Source of the DNA: a virus
DNA length: 22,945 nt
Reading direction: 5' to 3' (one strand)
Virus record (IMG/VR): IMGVR_UViG_3300034407_000244
Span: 1 to 22,945 of that record
In this document: positions 12,287 through 20,182 of the stretch, piece by piece
Position numbering within the stretch: position 1 is the first letter of the stretch
Layout: each line of letters opens with the position of its first letter
Notes under the pieces: generated by a model
Seen by the model: the letters and a program-made list of their open reading frames with translations, nothing else
What the model was told of the DNA's origin: nothing
Database searches by the model: none
Program-made: the position numbers and the translations under genes

Positions 12287-12661
12287 TCATTTTTTTTTGT
12301 AAGACAGATGTATATCTATATTATGTATGGCTTTCATCATCTTCTGTTTAAGCTTAAATTCTGGTGTCAGTATGCCTTTCGCATCTTCAACAACTAATTT
12401 TGATAACCCATTTTCTTCTTCTAATAAATATCTAAAATCAGCTATATAATTACAAATTTTTACATCATTAATACTTAATTCATACTTTATTTGTCGTTCA
12501 AGTTGTGTTACTACACCAGCTTTTTCCATAGCTTTTAACTGTCCCCAACGCTCTGCTTCCCATTTAGAATCAAACTTCAATCCAAAAGCTAATGTTTTTT
12601 TAGCAAAATACTTGTTGGGTCTTCTAGTTTTTTTGGGTATAATTGGGTATTTATAAGTCAT
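12287..12661 (-). CDS. DUF1064 / PD-(D/E)XK-type phage nuclease
   Basis: 124 aa. The family (DUF1064) is a phage nuclease-like family related to Holliday-junction or VRR-type endonucleases. It matches in KFDSKWEAERW (residues 29-39, E36), NYIADFRY (D75) and VVEDAKG (E92, K95), followed by TPEFKLKQKMM, which together are the PD-(D/E)XK-like active site. A role in resolving branched DNA before packaging or in replication is likely. The start at 12661 lacks a visible ribosome-binding site: only 12 nt separate it from the start of the divergent RHH gene, and the RHH ribosome-binding sequence lies there. Transcription must come from within the RHH gene or by read-through from the lysozyme operon, so coupling to late expression is plausible. 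Confidence 0.8.
   Translation of the reverse strand: MTYKYPIIPKKTRRPNKYFAKKTLAFGLKFDSKWEAERWGQLKAMEKAGVVTQLERQIKYELSINDVKICNYIADFRYLLEEENGLSKLVVEDAKGILTPEFKLKQKMMKAIHNIDIHLSYKKK
12615..12643 (+). promoter_or_regulatory. Candidate plus-strand promoter and operator-like repeats for the RHH gene
   Basis: TTGGGT (12615-12620), a 17-nt spacer and a perfect TATAAT (12638-12643), 30 nt before the RHH start and inside the 5' end of the DUF1064 gene. TTGGGTAT is repeated at 12633-12640 and 12643-12650, 10 bp apart, the pattern of tandem sites for a ribbon-helix-helix dimer. This suggests autoregulation; the -35 box is weak. Confidence 0.42.
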
Positions 12662-12673
12662 GGAGGTAGTATA

Positions 12674-12886
12674 ATGACAGACACAACAAAATTCAAGTCA
12701 GTTGGTTTAGATTTAAAAAGCTATGAAAAGCTAAACAAAATATGTGAACATCAGAGAAGAAACATCAGACAACAGTTAGGTCTAATGATCGATAAAGAAT
12801 TTGAAAAAGAAGAGTATAACGATTACAGAGCTAAAGTTACAAGCCTAGGACTAGGTGCTATCAACAGACTTCATCCTAGAGATTAA
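12674..12886 (+). CDS. Ribbon-helix-helix (Arc/CopG-type) regulator
   Basis: 70 aa, the only plus-strand gene I accept. The RHH fold is visible: strand KSVGLDL (about 8-14), helix SYEKLNKICEHQ, a turn, then helix NIRQQLGLMIDKEFEKE. Such proteins bind the major groove as dimers and act as repressors. The ATG at 12674 has GGAGG with a 7-nt spacer, one of the better sites in the window. The gene faces the DUF1064 gene divergently (12 nt between starts) and runs convergently into the lysozyme gene, overlapping its last 36 nt, so late leftward transcription would make RNA antisense to it. It sits at the switch point between virion and replication modules and is the best candidate for an operator-binding regulator. 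Confidence 0.75.
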   Translation: MTDTTKFKSVGLDLKSYEKLNKICEHQRRNIRQQLGLMIDKEFEKEEYNDYRAKVTSLGLGAINRLHPRD

Positions 12887-13300
12887 ACGATTAGCACGAT
12901 TGGTTACCTGTCTGTGCCAACGGCTGTCCTCCATCTGGACAGCACATTCTTGCCAGTTTCTCTCAGCTACAGCTTTGCATAGCTTTCTAAATTTGGAGAG
13001 ACGAGGTCGACCAAGATTAAACATCATATTTGCCAAGATTTTTTGTACTTCTTCAGGTAAATCGTTAAAGTTTTCGTATAATTGTTCGCACTCAGACAGC
13101 GTAACTTTGATGTCCTGGTCGAATAATTCGTTAACTCTTTCGTCATCAACCACTGTTCCTACTGGCAATCCATGTTCTGGATCTGACTCTTTTATAAGAT
13201 GTCCTATGCCTACAGTGGGTAGGTTTAAATGATCTAAATATACGGAGTTGACCCGTCCCTCGTCATTCTGAATCTCTTGTCTGAGCTCATCTATGTTCAT
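12851..13300 (-). CDS. Endolysin, T4-type lysozyme (GH24)
   Basis: 149 aa, close to T4 lysozyme in length. Hydrolyses the MurNAc-GlcNAc bond of peptidoglycan at the end of infection. The T4 catalytic triad is present with exact spacing: E14 in NDEG, D23 in YLDH and T29 in LPTVGIGHLI (T4 E11, D20, T26). The C-terminal helical lobe follows, including ILANMMFNLGRPRLSKF and WHRQVTNRANRLI. No signal peptide or N-terminal anchor is seen, so a holin is needed to reach the wall; none is obvious nearby. ATG at 13300 overlaps the stop of the 1045-aa gene by 4 nt. The 3' end overlaps the RHH gene on the other strand by 36 nt. One CGAACAATT (inverted) lies at 13080-13088. Confidence 0.92.
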   Translation of the reverse strand: MNIDELRQEIQNDEGRVNSVYLDHLNLPTVGIGHLIKESDPEHGLPVGTVVDDERVNELFDQDIKVTLSECEQLYENFNDLPEEVQKILANMMFNLGRPRLSKFRKLCKAVAERNWQECAVQMEDSRWHRQVTNRANRLISRMKSVDST

Positions 13301-16300
13301 GCTGTGCCTCTTGTTCTCTGTGCTATAGCTATGTCAGATGGATTTAATCCTAATGAAAAAGCATTAGCTGGATTGGTTATATCTACACCAGCAATTTGAG
13401 TTCCTGCTGCTGGTGGATTTATAGTTGGTGCAGAAGCTACGTTTCTAACTTCATTAACACTTGTTCTAGCTTGATTAATAGCTGGTTGTATTTGTTGTGT
13501 AACATTTCTTATTTGATCTTTAACACCTGAACTTTCAAGAACTGCATCTACTTGATCTTCAACTTCGTTAACAGTGTTATCAATAGTCTGTCCAAGTGAT
13601 TGACTTAATAATTTACCCATCTTAGAGCCAAAATCTTTAGCTCTTTCTGCTGGGCTTCTGTATTGTTTTAAAGTTATGTTTCTATATTGAGCTATAATGT
13701 CATCATAATAGCTTTGAGATAATAATCTGTTACCTAAAACTGTAAATTTAGCAAGCTTACCTAAATTTTGAAATGGAGAAGCTGCTATGTTAGCTGCGAC
13801 AAGATCTCCACCTTCTGCTGCTCTTGCATTAAACTTTAATATTTTAGCAAAATCCTCCATACTTTTACCCATCGTGTCACCAAAAATTGTTCGTAGTTTA
13901 CCATCGGCTGAAGCATCTAACATTCTATCTGCAAAAGCATTTAAGGATTTACCATCTGTCATAAGTGACTCACCAAAATCATCTATCATACTATTCATAT
14001 AATAAGATCTAATTTTTTGTATCGCAGCATCGTCTCTATTCTTAAAGAAGTAATTCATTATAGGTCTGATTTCAGAGTTTTTAGTTTGTTTTTGTACTAA
14101 AAATCTTGAAGCCTCTAACGGATCTAAATCTAAAGTTTCATCTTGTAATTTTTTTATAATTCTATTCTTTTGTTCTCTTGCCAATATTTTTTGTGTATTT
14201 GACAAACCTCTTAATTTTCGCAATAGTCCTGGTATTGATTCTGTGTCACCAGCAGCATTGATGTATTGATTTAAAACTCTTTGTGATTCTAGCCCTGTTA
14301 TTTTAACTGAGCCTATTTCATCAGCGAGTTTTAATACCTCATCTGTTTTATCTCCGAACAATTCTTTAGCAGTTGTACCAAGTCCTTTAATAGATTTAGC
14401 AAACTGTGTTCCATTAAAATCTTTTACATTTTTAAAATTAAGTATGCCTGATCTTTCAATGGCATCTTCTAAAAATTGATTTGCAGCTCTAGCAACAAAT
14501 TCATCTGCAATTTGATCTCCAGTTCTGCCACCTTGTTTAGTGCCATATTGTCTTATAAACTCGTTAGCTCTTTGTAAAAACTCCTCATTATTAGGTTTTA
14601 CAACTTGTCGATATATATCTATGTTTGCTGGTATTCTATCTACTTCACCTGGAACTGGCTTATATAAGTCTAAATTTTTTATTGCAGTAGATGTATATAA
14701 ATCTTCTAAAAGTCTTTTACCTTCAAAAAATTCTGTTTGTGCATCTTTAAGTGTTTTACCAGCATTTTCAAATTTACGCATTGTTGCTGTATCATTTACT
14801 CTAGCTGTTAGATTTCTAAAAAGATTACTCTCTCTATCACCCATATCTTTAAATATTTTATCAATTTGATCTAATATTCCAGGTGATCCTTCAGGTCCAA
14901 CTAATTCTTTTTTAACAGTTTGACTAGATGTTAATCTTAAATCACTTATTGTTTTTCTTAAATTATAAAGTTGATTAAAGGACACTTTTTCTGTTAAACC
15001 TTCGTCTAATTTTCCAGCTATACTTTCAAATGCACCTATTATTTCTCGATAAGCTTGACCATCAGCATTTTTTGGACTTGCGATTTGTGGTGCAAAATCC
15101 TTTTTTATTCTTTGTAGTTGACTTGCAAAATCATTTAAAAATAGAAATCCTTGACGACCAGCACCATCAAGAGCAGGATCTCTTAATATATCATCAACTG
15201 CACTAAACTTCCCTGTAATAAATTCATCAAAATTATCTGTTGCTTCCTTAAATAACTTAAACAAATCACCATCAACAGAACCATTGACTTTTGCTGCTTG
15301 TTTAAATGAACCCACAGCACCTTCCATTTGCTTAATAATTTCTTTTATGGCTTTTGCCTCATCATCCATAAGTTTTTGATTATTATCTACCATGCCACGT
15401 TTTAAAATATCTCCAACGTCTATTGCATCTCCACCACCTAAGTCAAATTTTTCTTTGTAAGTATCAATCATGGTTTTAATTTTATCGTTGTTATTTTTTA
15501 ACCTGTCTGATGTTTTAAATATTTTTTCACCAATGGCTTGTACTCTTGCTACGATAGATGGTGCTCTTATAGCAGATAAGGTCGGCTTAATACCAAAGCC
15601 ACCTCTTTCTATTGCAGCGAGTTTTTCATCTGCTGACAATCTTTTAAAATCTTCAGGCTTAATAACATTACCAGCTTCATCAAGAGGATCAGATATGGAT
15701 TTACCAGCAATATCCATTTCTGCTTTTGTTAAATCTTTACCAGGAGTTACACCTCTTCTTACAGCTCTGAATGCTCCAGCAGCTAAACCAAAGGTTAAAT
15801 CACTGAAAAAACCTATTCCAGCTTCTTTGAGAACATCCATACCAACTTCGCCAATGTCTTGTTTTTGCACACCAGTAACAGCCTCGCCAATTTCTTCTAC
15901 AGCTTGACCTCCACCAGCTCCTAAACCAGCTCCAAGAGCAGCACCAAAAATGGGGATTGGAATAGCTATTTGACCAGCTATGGCTCCACCTATACCAGCT
16001 ACTAATTCTGGTGCTACACCTGCGAGATCTGAAAAGTCATAACGACTAAATCCTTCTTCATCTATAAGTATATTCTTATCTGTTTCTTGACCAAATTTAG
16101 CTGCACCAGAGGGTGTAAGAGCTAATCTTCCTCTGTTATCTCTAAGGTAATCATCATCAGTCAAATCAAATTTATTAAGAATTGCTTCTTCTTCATCATT
16201 AGTTTCAGCAAAACTTAATGCAGAACGAAGTGCGTTGCTTTTTATTCCTGTATTTTTATCGAACAATTGTTCGAGCTTATCACCAGTTGTGGGTTCATCT

Positions 16301-16434
16301 TTTGATATATTTTGTCCACCACGAGTTTTTCTAATTATATTATTGATCTGAATAGACTCTTCAATTGTAGGTTTTTCACCTGCGATTGTGATGTTTACTT
16401 TGCCTTGTGGCGTGTTTAAAACTACTTTGCCCAT
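13297..16434 (-). CDS. Large internal virion / DNA-ejection protein
   Basis: 1045 aa. The largest gene in the window, placed where podoviruses keep the big ejection protein (T7 gp16 or P22 gp16-like role: enters the envelope and makes a path for DNA). Residues about 138-180 form a glycine/alanine-rich hydrophobic stretch (AGIGGAIAGQIA, GAALGAGLGAGGG) that could insert in membranes. Long helical, coiled-coil-prone regions fill most of the rest, and the last 100 residues are Thr/Pro/Ala-rich. There is no lysozyme-like N-terminal motif, unlike T7 gp16; that job is on the separate lysozyme gene. ATG at 16434 with only a weak ribosome-binding site, 3 nt after the preceding stop. It contains the perfect palindromic CGAACAATTGTTCG (16260-16273) plus sites at 13885 and 14355. 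Confidence 0.72.
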   Translation of the reverse strand: MGKVVLNTPQGKVNITIAGEKPTIEESIQINNIIRKTRGGQNISKDEPTTGDKLEQLFDKNTGIKSNALRSALSFAETNDEEEAILNKFDLTDDDYLRDNRGRLALTPSGAAKFGQETDKNILIDEEGFSRYDFSDLAGVAPELVAGIGGAIAGQIAIPIPIFGAALGAGLGAGGGQAVEEIGEAVTGVQKQDIGEVGMDVLKEAGIGFFSDLTFGLAAGAFRAVRRGVTPGKDLTKAEMDIAGKSISDPLDEAGNVIKPEDFKRLSADEKLAAIERGGFGIKPTLSAIRAPSIVARVQAIGEKIFKTSDRLKNNNDKIKTMIDTYKEKFDLGGGDAIDVGDILKRGMVDNNQKLMDDEAKAIKEIIKQMEGAVGSFKQAAKVNGSVDGDLFKLFKEATDNFDEFITGKFSAVDDILRDPALDGAGRQGFLFLNDFASQLQRIKKDFAPQIASPKNADGQAYREIIGAFESIAGKLDEGLTEKVSFNQLYNLRKTISDLRLTSSQTVKKELVGPEGSPGILDQIDKIFKDMGDRESNLFRNLTARVNDTATMRKFENAGKTLKDAQTEFFEGKRLLEDLYTSTAIKNLDLYKPVPGEVDRIPANIDIYRQVVKPNNEEFLQRANEFIRQYGTKQGGRTGDQIADEFVARAANQFLEDAIERSGILNFKNVKDFNGTQFAKSIKGLGTTAKELFGDKTDEVLKLADEIGSVKITGLESQRVLNQYINAAGDTESIPGLLRKLRGLSNTQKILAREQKNRIIKKLQDETLDLDPLEASRFLVQKQTKNSEIRPIMNYFFKNRDDAAIQKIRSYYMNSMIDDFGESLMTDGKSLNAFADRMLDASADGKLRTIFGDTMGKSMEDFAKILKFNARAAEGGDLVAANIAASPFQNLGKLAKFTVLGNRLLSQSYYDDIIAQYRNITLKQYRSPAERAKDFGSKMGKLLSQSLGQTIDNTVNEVEDQVDAVLESSGVKDQIRNVTQQIQPAINQARTSVNEVRNVASAPTINPPAAGTQIAGVDITNPANAFSLGLNPSDIAIAQRTRGTA
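16260..16273. repeat. Perfect palindromic CGAACAATTGTTCG site
   Basis: This is the only full 14-bp palindromic version of the dispersed 9-mer, inside the large ejection-protein gene (encoding EQLF). Exact 9-mer sites begin at 7, 91, 158, 997, 1113, 1222, 4800, 5038, 5677, 5807, 6752, 7562, 9899, 13080, 13885, 14355, 16260/16265 and 19654. The site at 19654-19667 is the same palindrome with one mismatch. Confidence 0.85.
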
Positions 16435-16437
16435 TTA

Positions 16438-18174
16438 TTACTTCGCTGTTAAGTCTATGTTGATAACACCATCTTCACCAACACTAAAATTGTATGTATT
16501 TTCTGTTCCTGTGCGTATCGCTTTTTCGATTATGTCCATAGTTTTATTATACTCATCATCATTTCTAAAGTTTTCACGCATTGAGAACGCCTTAAATTGA
16601 CCCTCTAACGCTCTCTTAGGAGCTTCAAATATAGTTCTAAGTTCATTTAATCTATTAATATTGTCAGAAAGTGGTGATGTAAGTTCTATTTCACCAATTA
16701 ATTTTTTTAATCTATTGATGTCACCCTCTGATACACCATTACCTGTTTCTTTTGTTAAAAACTTTTTATATTGAGATATTAATCTATCTTGGATAGCTCG
16801 TACTTTTTGTTCTGCACTGATGTCTTGTTTGACAATTTCATCTATGCCTTTTGAATAATCAGTATCTCCTATACCAAGTGGTTTAAGAAACTTTTTAACT
16901 CTAGTAGCTAATAAATTGAAAGCTGTTGATCCTCCTTCTTGACCCACTGACCTAAGAATGTTTTGCATTTCTGTGATACTATTACCAGCTTCTAATACAT
17001 TGACATAAACTTCAGCGTGCTTTTGAGCTTGTTGAACTGGTGCTAAAAATACTCTGTTTCTTGATCCTGTAACAAAAGCTGTGTCTACTTTAAGAAAGTT
17101 ATTACCCTCAAGTGTGTTTACAGTAACTTTGCCTTTTGCATCTACTGGCTTCAAGTCCCCTTCAAGTAACTTAATTTGCATTTGATTGTTATGTTTAATA
17201 TATTCAAGCTCTCTTTGAAATTTTGCATCTCTAAATTGTTTTCCAACTTCAAGTAAAGCTTTTCTCTTTTCTTTTGCTGTGGCTAAAGCTGCTGCACGAT
17301 CTGCTTTCTGTTCTTGTAATGCAAATCGTCCTGCTGCAATTTGACCAGCTCTTGCTTCTTTTCTAGCTGCTTCAAACTTTGGCAAAGCAGCTTGACCAGC
17401 ACGACCAACTTCACCAAGTATATTTGATAAATCAAAACCCTTACCAGCTCTGTTCTGCATTAAGGATAAACCTAATGCCATCAATGCAGATCTATTATCA
17501 GGTTCACCAGATATATCTATGCCAGTTGCTTTAGCAAAATCAGCTTTGTAATCATCAAGAGTTTTATCTGTTTTTGTTTCACTGCCATCACCATACAATG
17601 TTTCTATTTCTTTCATGGCTTCTGTAAACAAATCTTGTTGAGCGTTCTTTTTCTTATTTTCCTCATCAGTGACTTCAGCAGCCATCTCATCAGCATACAT
17701 ATCTTCGTCTGGAGCTGTAGCTATATCAAATTCTTTTTGTTCGGCAACTTTGGCTGCCTCTGCTTCAGGATCTTGGAACAGAGGAGAAGATGTTGCGTCT
17801 ATTACATTTCCTTCTTCGGGTGTTCCTCCTGTGCCTATGTCAAATTCACTTGGAGGAGGTTTTGGTTTTTGTTTTGCTCTTTCTTTAATAATGTTTGGAT
17901 TTATGTTAGTATCGATGCCCTGTTCTAAAATTTGATCTAAAGTTGGAATGCCAGACGAATCAACTTTTACAGTAGAGATGTCTGGAGGTGTAAATAACTC
18001 TGTTTCTCTTTTTGTTTTTTCAAGTGCTTTTTGTACAGAAGGATTAACTGTTAAGATTCTTGGGTCAGGTTTACCAACAATTCCTTTACTTTGTAACTCT
18101 AAAAACTTTTGATTTATTTTATTTTGTTCTAATGGTGATTTTTTTAAACCTAATAATTCAGTTAATGTAGCCAT
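16438..18174 (-). CDS. Internal virion protein, helical
   Basis: 578 aa. No named domain is certain. The first 200 residues are disordered and rich in Pro, Glu and Asp. A helical middle follows, with GKGFDLSNILGEVGRAGQAALPKFEAARKEAR and AGQIAAGRFALQEQKADRAAALATAKEKRK (about 240-310), a pattern common in phage ejection or internal proteins. The C-terminal third is mixed helix and beta. There is no membrane segment. It lies 9 nt downstream of the 307-aa gene and 3 nt upstream of the 1045-aa gene, forming a three-gene ejection set by position. An inner core or tail-inserted role is inferred; sequence alone cannot separate it from a tape-measure-like protein. Confidence 0.62.
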   Translation of the reverse strand: MATLTELLGLKKSPLEQNKINQKFLELQSKGIVGKPDPRILTVNPSVQKALEKTKRETELFTPPDISTVKVDSSGIPTLDQILEQGIDTNINPNIIKERAKQKPKPPPSEFDIGTGGTPEEGNVIDATSSPLFQDPEAEAAKVAEQKEFDIATAPDEDMYADEMAAEVTDEENKKKNAQQDLFTEAMKEIETLYGDGSETKTDKTLDDYKADFAKATGIDISGEPDNRSALMALGLSLMQNRAGKGFDLSNILGEVGRAGQAALPKFEAARKEARAGQIAAGRFALQEQKADRAAALATAKEKRKALLEVGKQFRDAKFQRELEYIKHNNQMQIKLLEGDLKPVDAKGKVTVNTLEGNNFLKVDTAFVTGSRNRVFLAPVQQAQKHAEVYVNVLEAGNSITEMQNILRSVGQEGGSTAFNLLATRVKKFLKPLGIGDTDYSKGIDEIVKQDISAEQKVRAIQDRLISQYKKFLTKETGNGVSEGDINRLKKLIGEIELTSPLSDNINRLNELRTIFEAPKRALEGQFKAFSMRENFRNDDEYNKTMDIIEKAIRTGTENTYNFSVGEDGVINIDLTAK

Positions 18175-18183
18175 ATCCCTACC

Positions 18184-19107
18184 CTATGTAGACTTGCCAC
18201 CACCAAAAGGTGCAATCTGTGACAATGTTGTATAAGCACCAATACCTTGCAAAAATGGATTTGCACCAGGTGATGTAGCCTGTTGAAATGTCGAAGGTAT
18301 TGAAGCACTTGGCATACCTTGTAATAAGTTCTGTCCGAGTTGCAACCTTGTAAATGGTTCTTGTGCTTGTTGTAATAAATTCTGTCTTTGTGCATCAAGT
18401 TGTGCTTGTTGTTGTCCTTGTCTCATTGCACCAAGTTGAGTTAATTGTGATATGTCAGCTTGACCTAATGCTTGTTGTAATCTACCTAAATCACCTGTAG
18501 TACCAGCTAACGTACCAAACGCTTGTCCAAGACCACCTGACAAACGACCAGCATTCTGTGCAGCTTGTAACGCAGTTGAAAAGCCTTGTGAGAGTAATCT
18601 TGATAAAGTATCACCTTTAACTTGTTGTAAGCCTCTTTCTGTCTCAGCTCTCTGCACACCCTCTCTTGATCCACCAAAAGCTCCAGACCTAACTGCAGCA
18701 GCGTCTGCTCCAGCTCTTCTCATATCAGCTTGTCTATTAAGCTGATCCATAGTGGCATCAATCACTTGTTGTTGAAAAGGATTTTGAAACTGTTGAATAG
18801 CCTCTGGCTGTAAAAATTGCAATCCTGATGTTAAAGCTTGTTGTCCAGCAAGAGCTTGACCAGCAGCACCTTCAATAAAAGGTCTGAATGAACCAGCAAG
18901 ATTTTGACCAAGTGTAATAGCTTGTTGTCTTAATGGATCCATTCCAGCAATTTGAAATTGTGGTAAATTTAATGGGCTATCCAATAAGCCAGGTGTTGTT
19001 TGCGTTTCACCATCAAACGTGCCAAAGCCTGTCTGTAATAATCTTTTTTGTAAACCTTCTAAAAATGGAGGTAATCTTTGAATATTTTCAACTGTTTGTG
19101 TTGCCAT
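18184..19107 (-). CDS. Internal virion protein with GAFGGSR motif
   Basis: 307 aa, rich in glutamine, alanine and leucine. The stretch QQVIDATMDQLNRQADMRRAG followed by AVRSGAFGGSREG (about 112-150) is a motif I associate with internal or ejection proteins of marine podoviruses and siphoviruses. It is mostly helical with low-complexity QQAQ/LQQA runs and a short hydrophobic C-terminus. Expected location: inside the capsid or tail channel, released with the DNA. The ATG at 19107 shares one base with the stop of the preceding gene (TAATG), with GAGG 5 nt upstream. It follows the 271-aa structural gene and precedes the 578-aa gene. Confidence 0.68.
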   Translation of the reverse strand: MATQTVENIQRLPPFLEGLQKRLLQTGFGTFDGETQTTPGLLDSPLNLPQFQIAGMDPLRQQAITLGQNLAGSFRPFIEGAAGQALAGQQALTSGLQFLQPEAIQQFQNPFQQQVIDATMDQLNRQADMRRAGADAAAVRSGAFGGSREGVQRAETERGLQQVKGDTLSRLLSQGFSTALQAAQNAGRLSGGLGQAFGTLAGTTGDLGRLQQALGQADISQLTQLGAMRQGQQQAQLDAQRQNLLQQAQEPFTRLQLGQNLLQGMPSASIPSTFQQATSPGANPFLQGIGAYTTLSQIAPFGGGKST

Positions 19108-19922
19108 TACGCCCTCGCCTCTAATTCTTCCATCATATTATAAGCTCTTTGTATGCCTTTTCTTGAGTTGCCATCGCCTAACCCTTTTACAGCATCTTTT
19201 GTCAAAACAAACTCACCAGCCATAAGCATAGCTGGAACATCATCTTTTGTACCAGAACCTTCAGATGGATCTATACCACCTGTACGTCTTGGAAATCCCA
19301 TTTCTCCACCTTCTCTAGCAAAAGTAATTCCACCTAATTGACCACCAGGTCCCCCAAAACCAAAAGGTCTTTGTTCAAATTCTTTTTTCTGTTCTTCGTC
19401 ATCATCTCCAGCAACAAGTTGTGCTATTAATCCAGCAGTTAAACCCTCACCTAAAGGTGTGTTTAATAATCTTGTAAGTAAATTGTTTCCACTTAACCCA
19501 GCAGAACTTAGTAATTCTGCACTAAATGTTTTTGGCTTAAAAGTTTCTGCAATGCCTTTTGTCGCAGCTTCTGTAGGAACTTTTGATGAGCCTCCTCCAA
19601 CATCCATGCCACCACTGCCTGCTTTAGGATCACCACCTCCAGATCCAGATCCACGAACAATTGTTCCGTCTGCACCTTTTGTTACAGTTTGATCTGCTCC
19701 ACTAAATTTATCAAAAGCAGCACCACCAACTCCTGCAATTAAAGCATTTCTAAGTGCATCTTTTGTTTTGCCACCTAATAATTTAGATGTTAAGCCTCCT
19801 GTAATTGCTCTACTTATAAATGGACTTACTCCAGTTCCAGCTACAGCAGACCCAATGCCAGGTCCTAAAAAGCTACCAACTAGCACAGGTGCTATATCTT
19901 TTAATAATTTACCTAGGCTCAT
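19107..19922 (-). CDS. Structural / ejection-associated protein with glycine-rich membrane-active segment
   Basis: 271 aa. The N-terminus is hydrophobic and glycine-rich (LVGSFLGPGIGSAVAGTGVS, then GGLTSKLLGG), a small membrane-active candidate. The middle is a Gly/Ser/Asp linker. The C-terminal 70 residues have the pattern GGIDPSEGSGTKDDVPAML, MAGEFVLTKDAVKGLGDG and RGIQRAYNMM, a tail I recognise in marine-phage virion proteins of unknown exact role. ATG at 19922; the ribosome-binding site is weak, with AAGG 12 nt upstream. It shares a TAATG junction with the next gene. The imperfect palindrome at 19654-19667 lies in the linker. Confidence 0.62.
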   Translation of the reverse strand: MSLGKLLKDIAPVLVGSFLGPGIGSAVAGTGVSPFISRAITGGLTSKLLGGKTKDALRNALIAGVGGAAFDKFSGADQTVTKGADGTIVRGSGSGGGDPKAGSGGMDVGGGSSKVPTEAATKGIAETFKPKTFSAELLSSAGLSGNNLLTRLLNTPLGEGLTAGLIAQLVAGDDDEEQKKEFEQRPFGFGGPGGQLGGITFAREGGEMGFPRRTGGIDPSEGSGTKDDVPAMLMAGEFVLTKDAVKGLGDGNSRKGIQRAYNMMEELEARA

Positions 19923-19954
19923 GGCTTTATATTACCTTACTTTTCATAATTCGT

Positions 19955-20182
19955 CTATGTCTTTACCTTAATTGTGCCATTATCATTAAACAAAGCACCT
20001 ACTTCTAATCCTGAATCACTTGTCGGTAAGTCAGTCAAAGTAATCTTTGTACCTCTAAGCTCACCAGGATTTTGCAATTGTGTTACTAATTGACTTAAAC
20101 TTCTTACCATATCGTTAAAATATTGCACGTCATATTCCTCTGGTGGCAACGAAAAGGTTGGTGGTACTAATTGTCTACTCAT
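19955..20182 (-). CDS. Small virion-associated protein
   Basis: 75 aa. The first half is SRQLVPPTFSLPPEEYDVQYFNDMVRSLSQLVTQL; the C-terminus has LEVGALFNDNGTIKVK, a closing strand common in small phage adaptor or tail-attached proteins. It has no signal or membrane segment. Its ATG overlaps the stop of the tail-hub gene by 4 nt (ATGA), which ties its translation to that structural gene. A head-tail or tail-plug adaptor role is inferred from position only. A 32-nt gap follows before the next gene. Confidence 0.62.
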   Translation of the reverse strand: MSRQLVPPTFSLPPEEYDVQYFNDMVRSLSQLVTQLQNPGELRGTKITLTDLPTSDSGLEVGALFNDNGTIKVKT

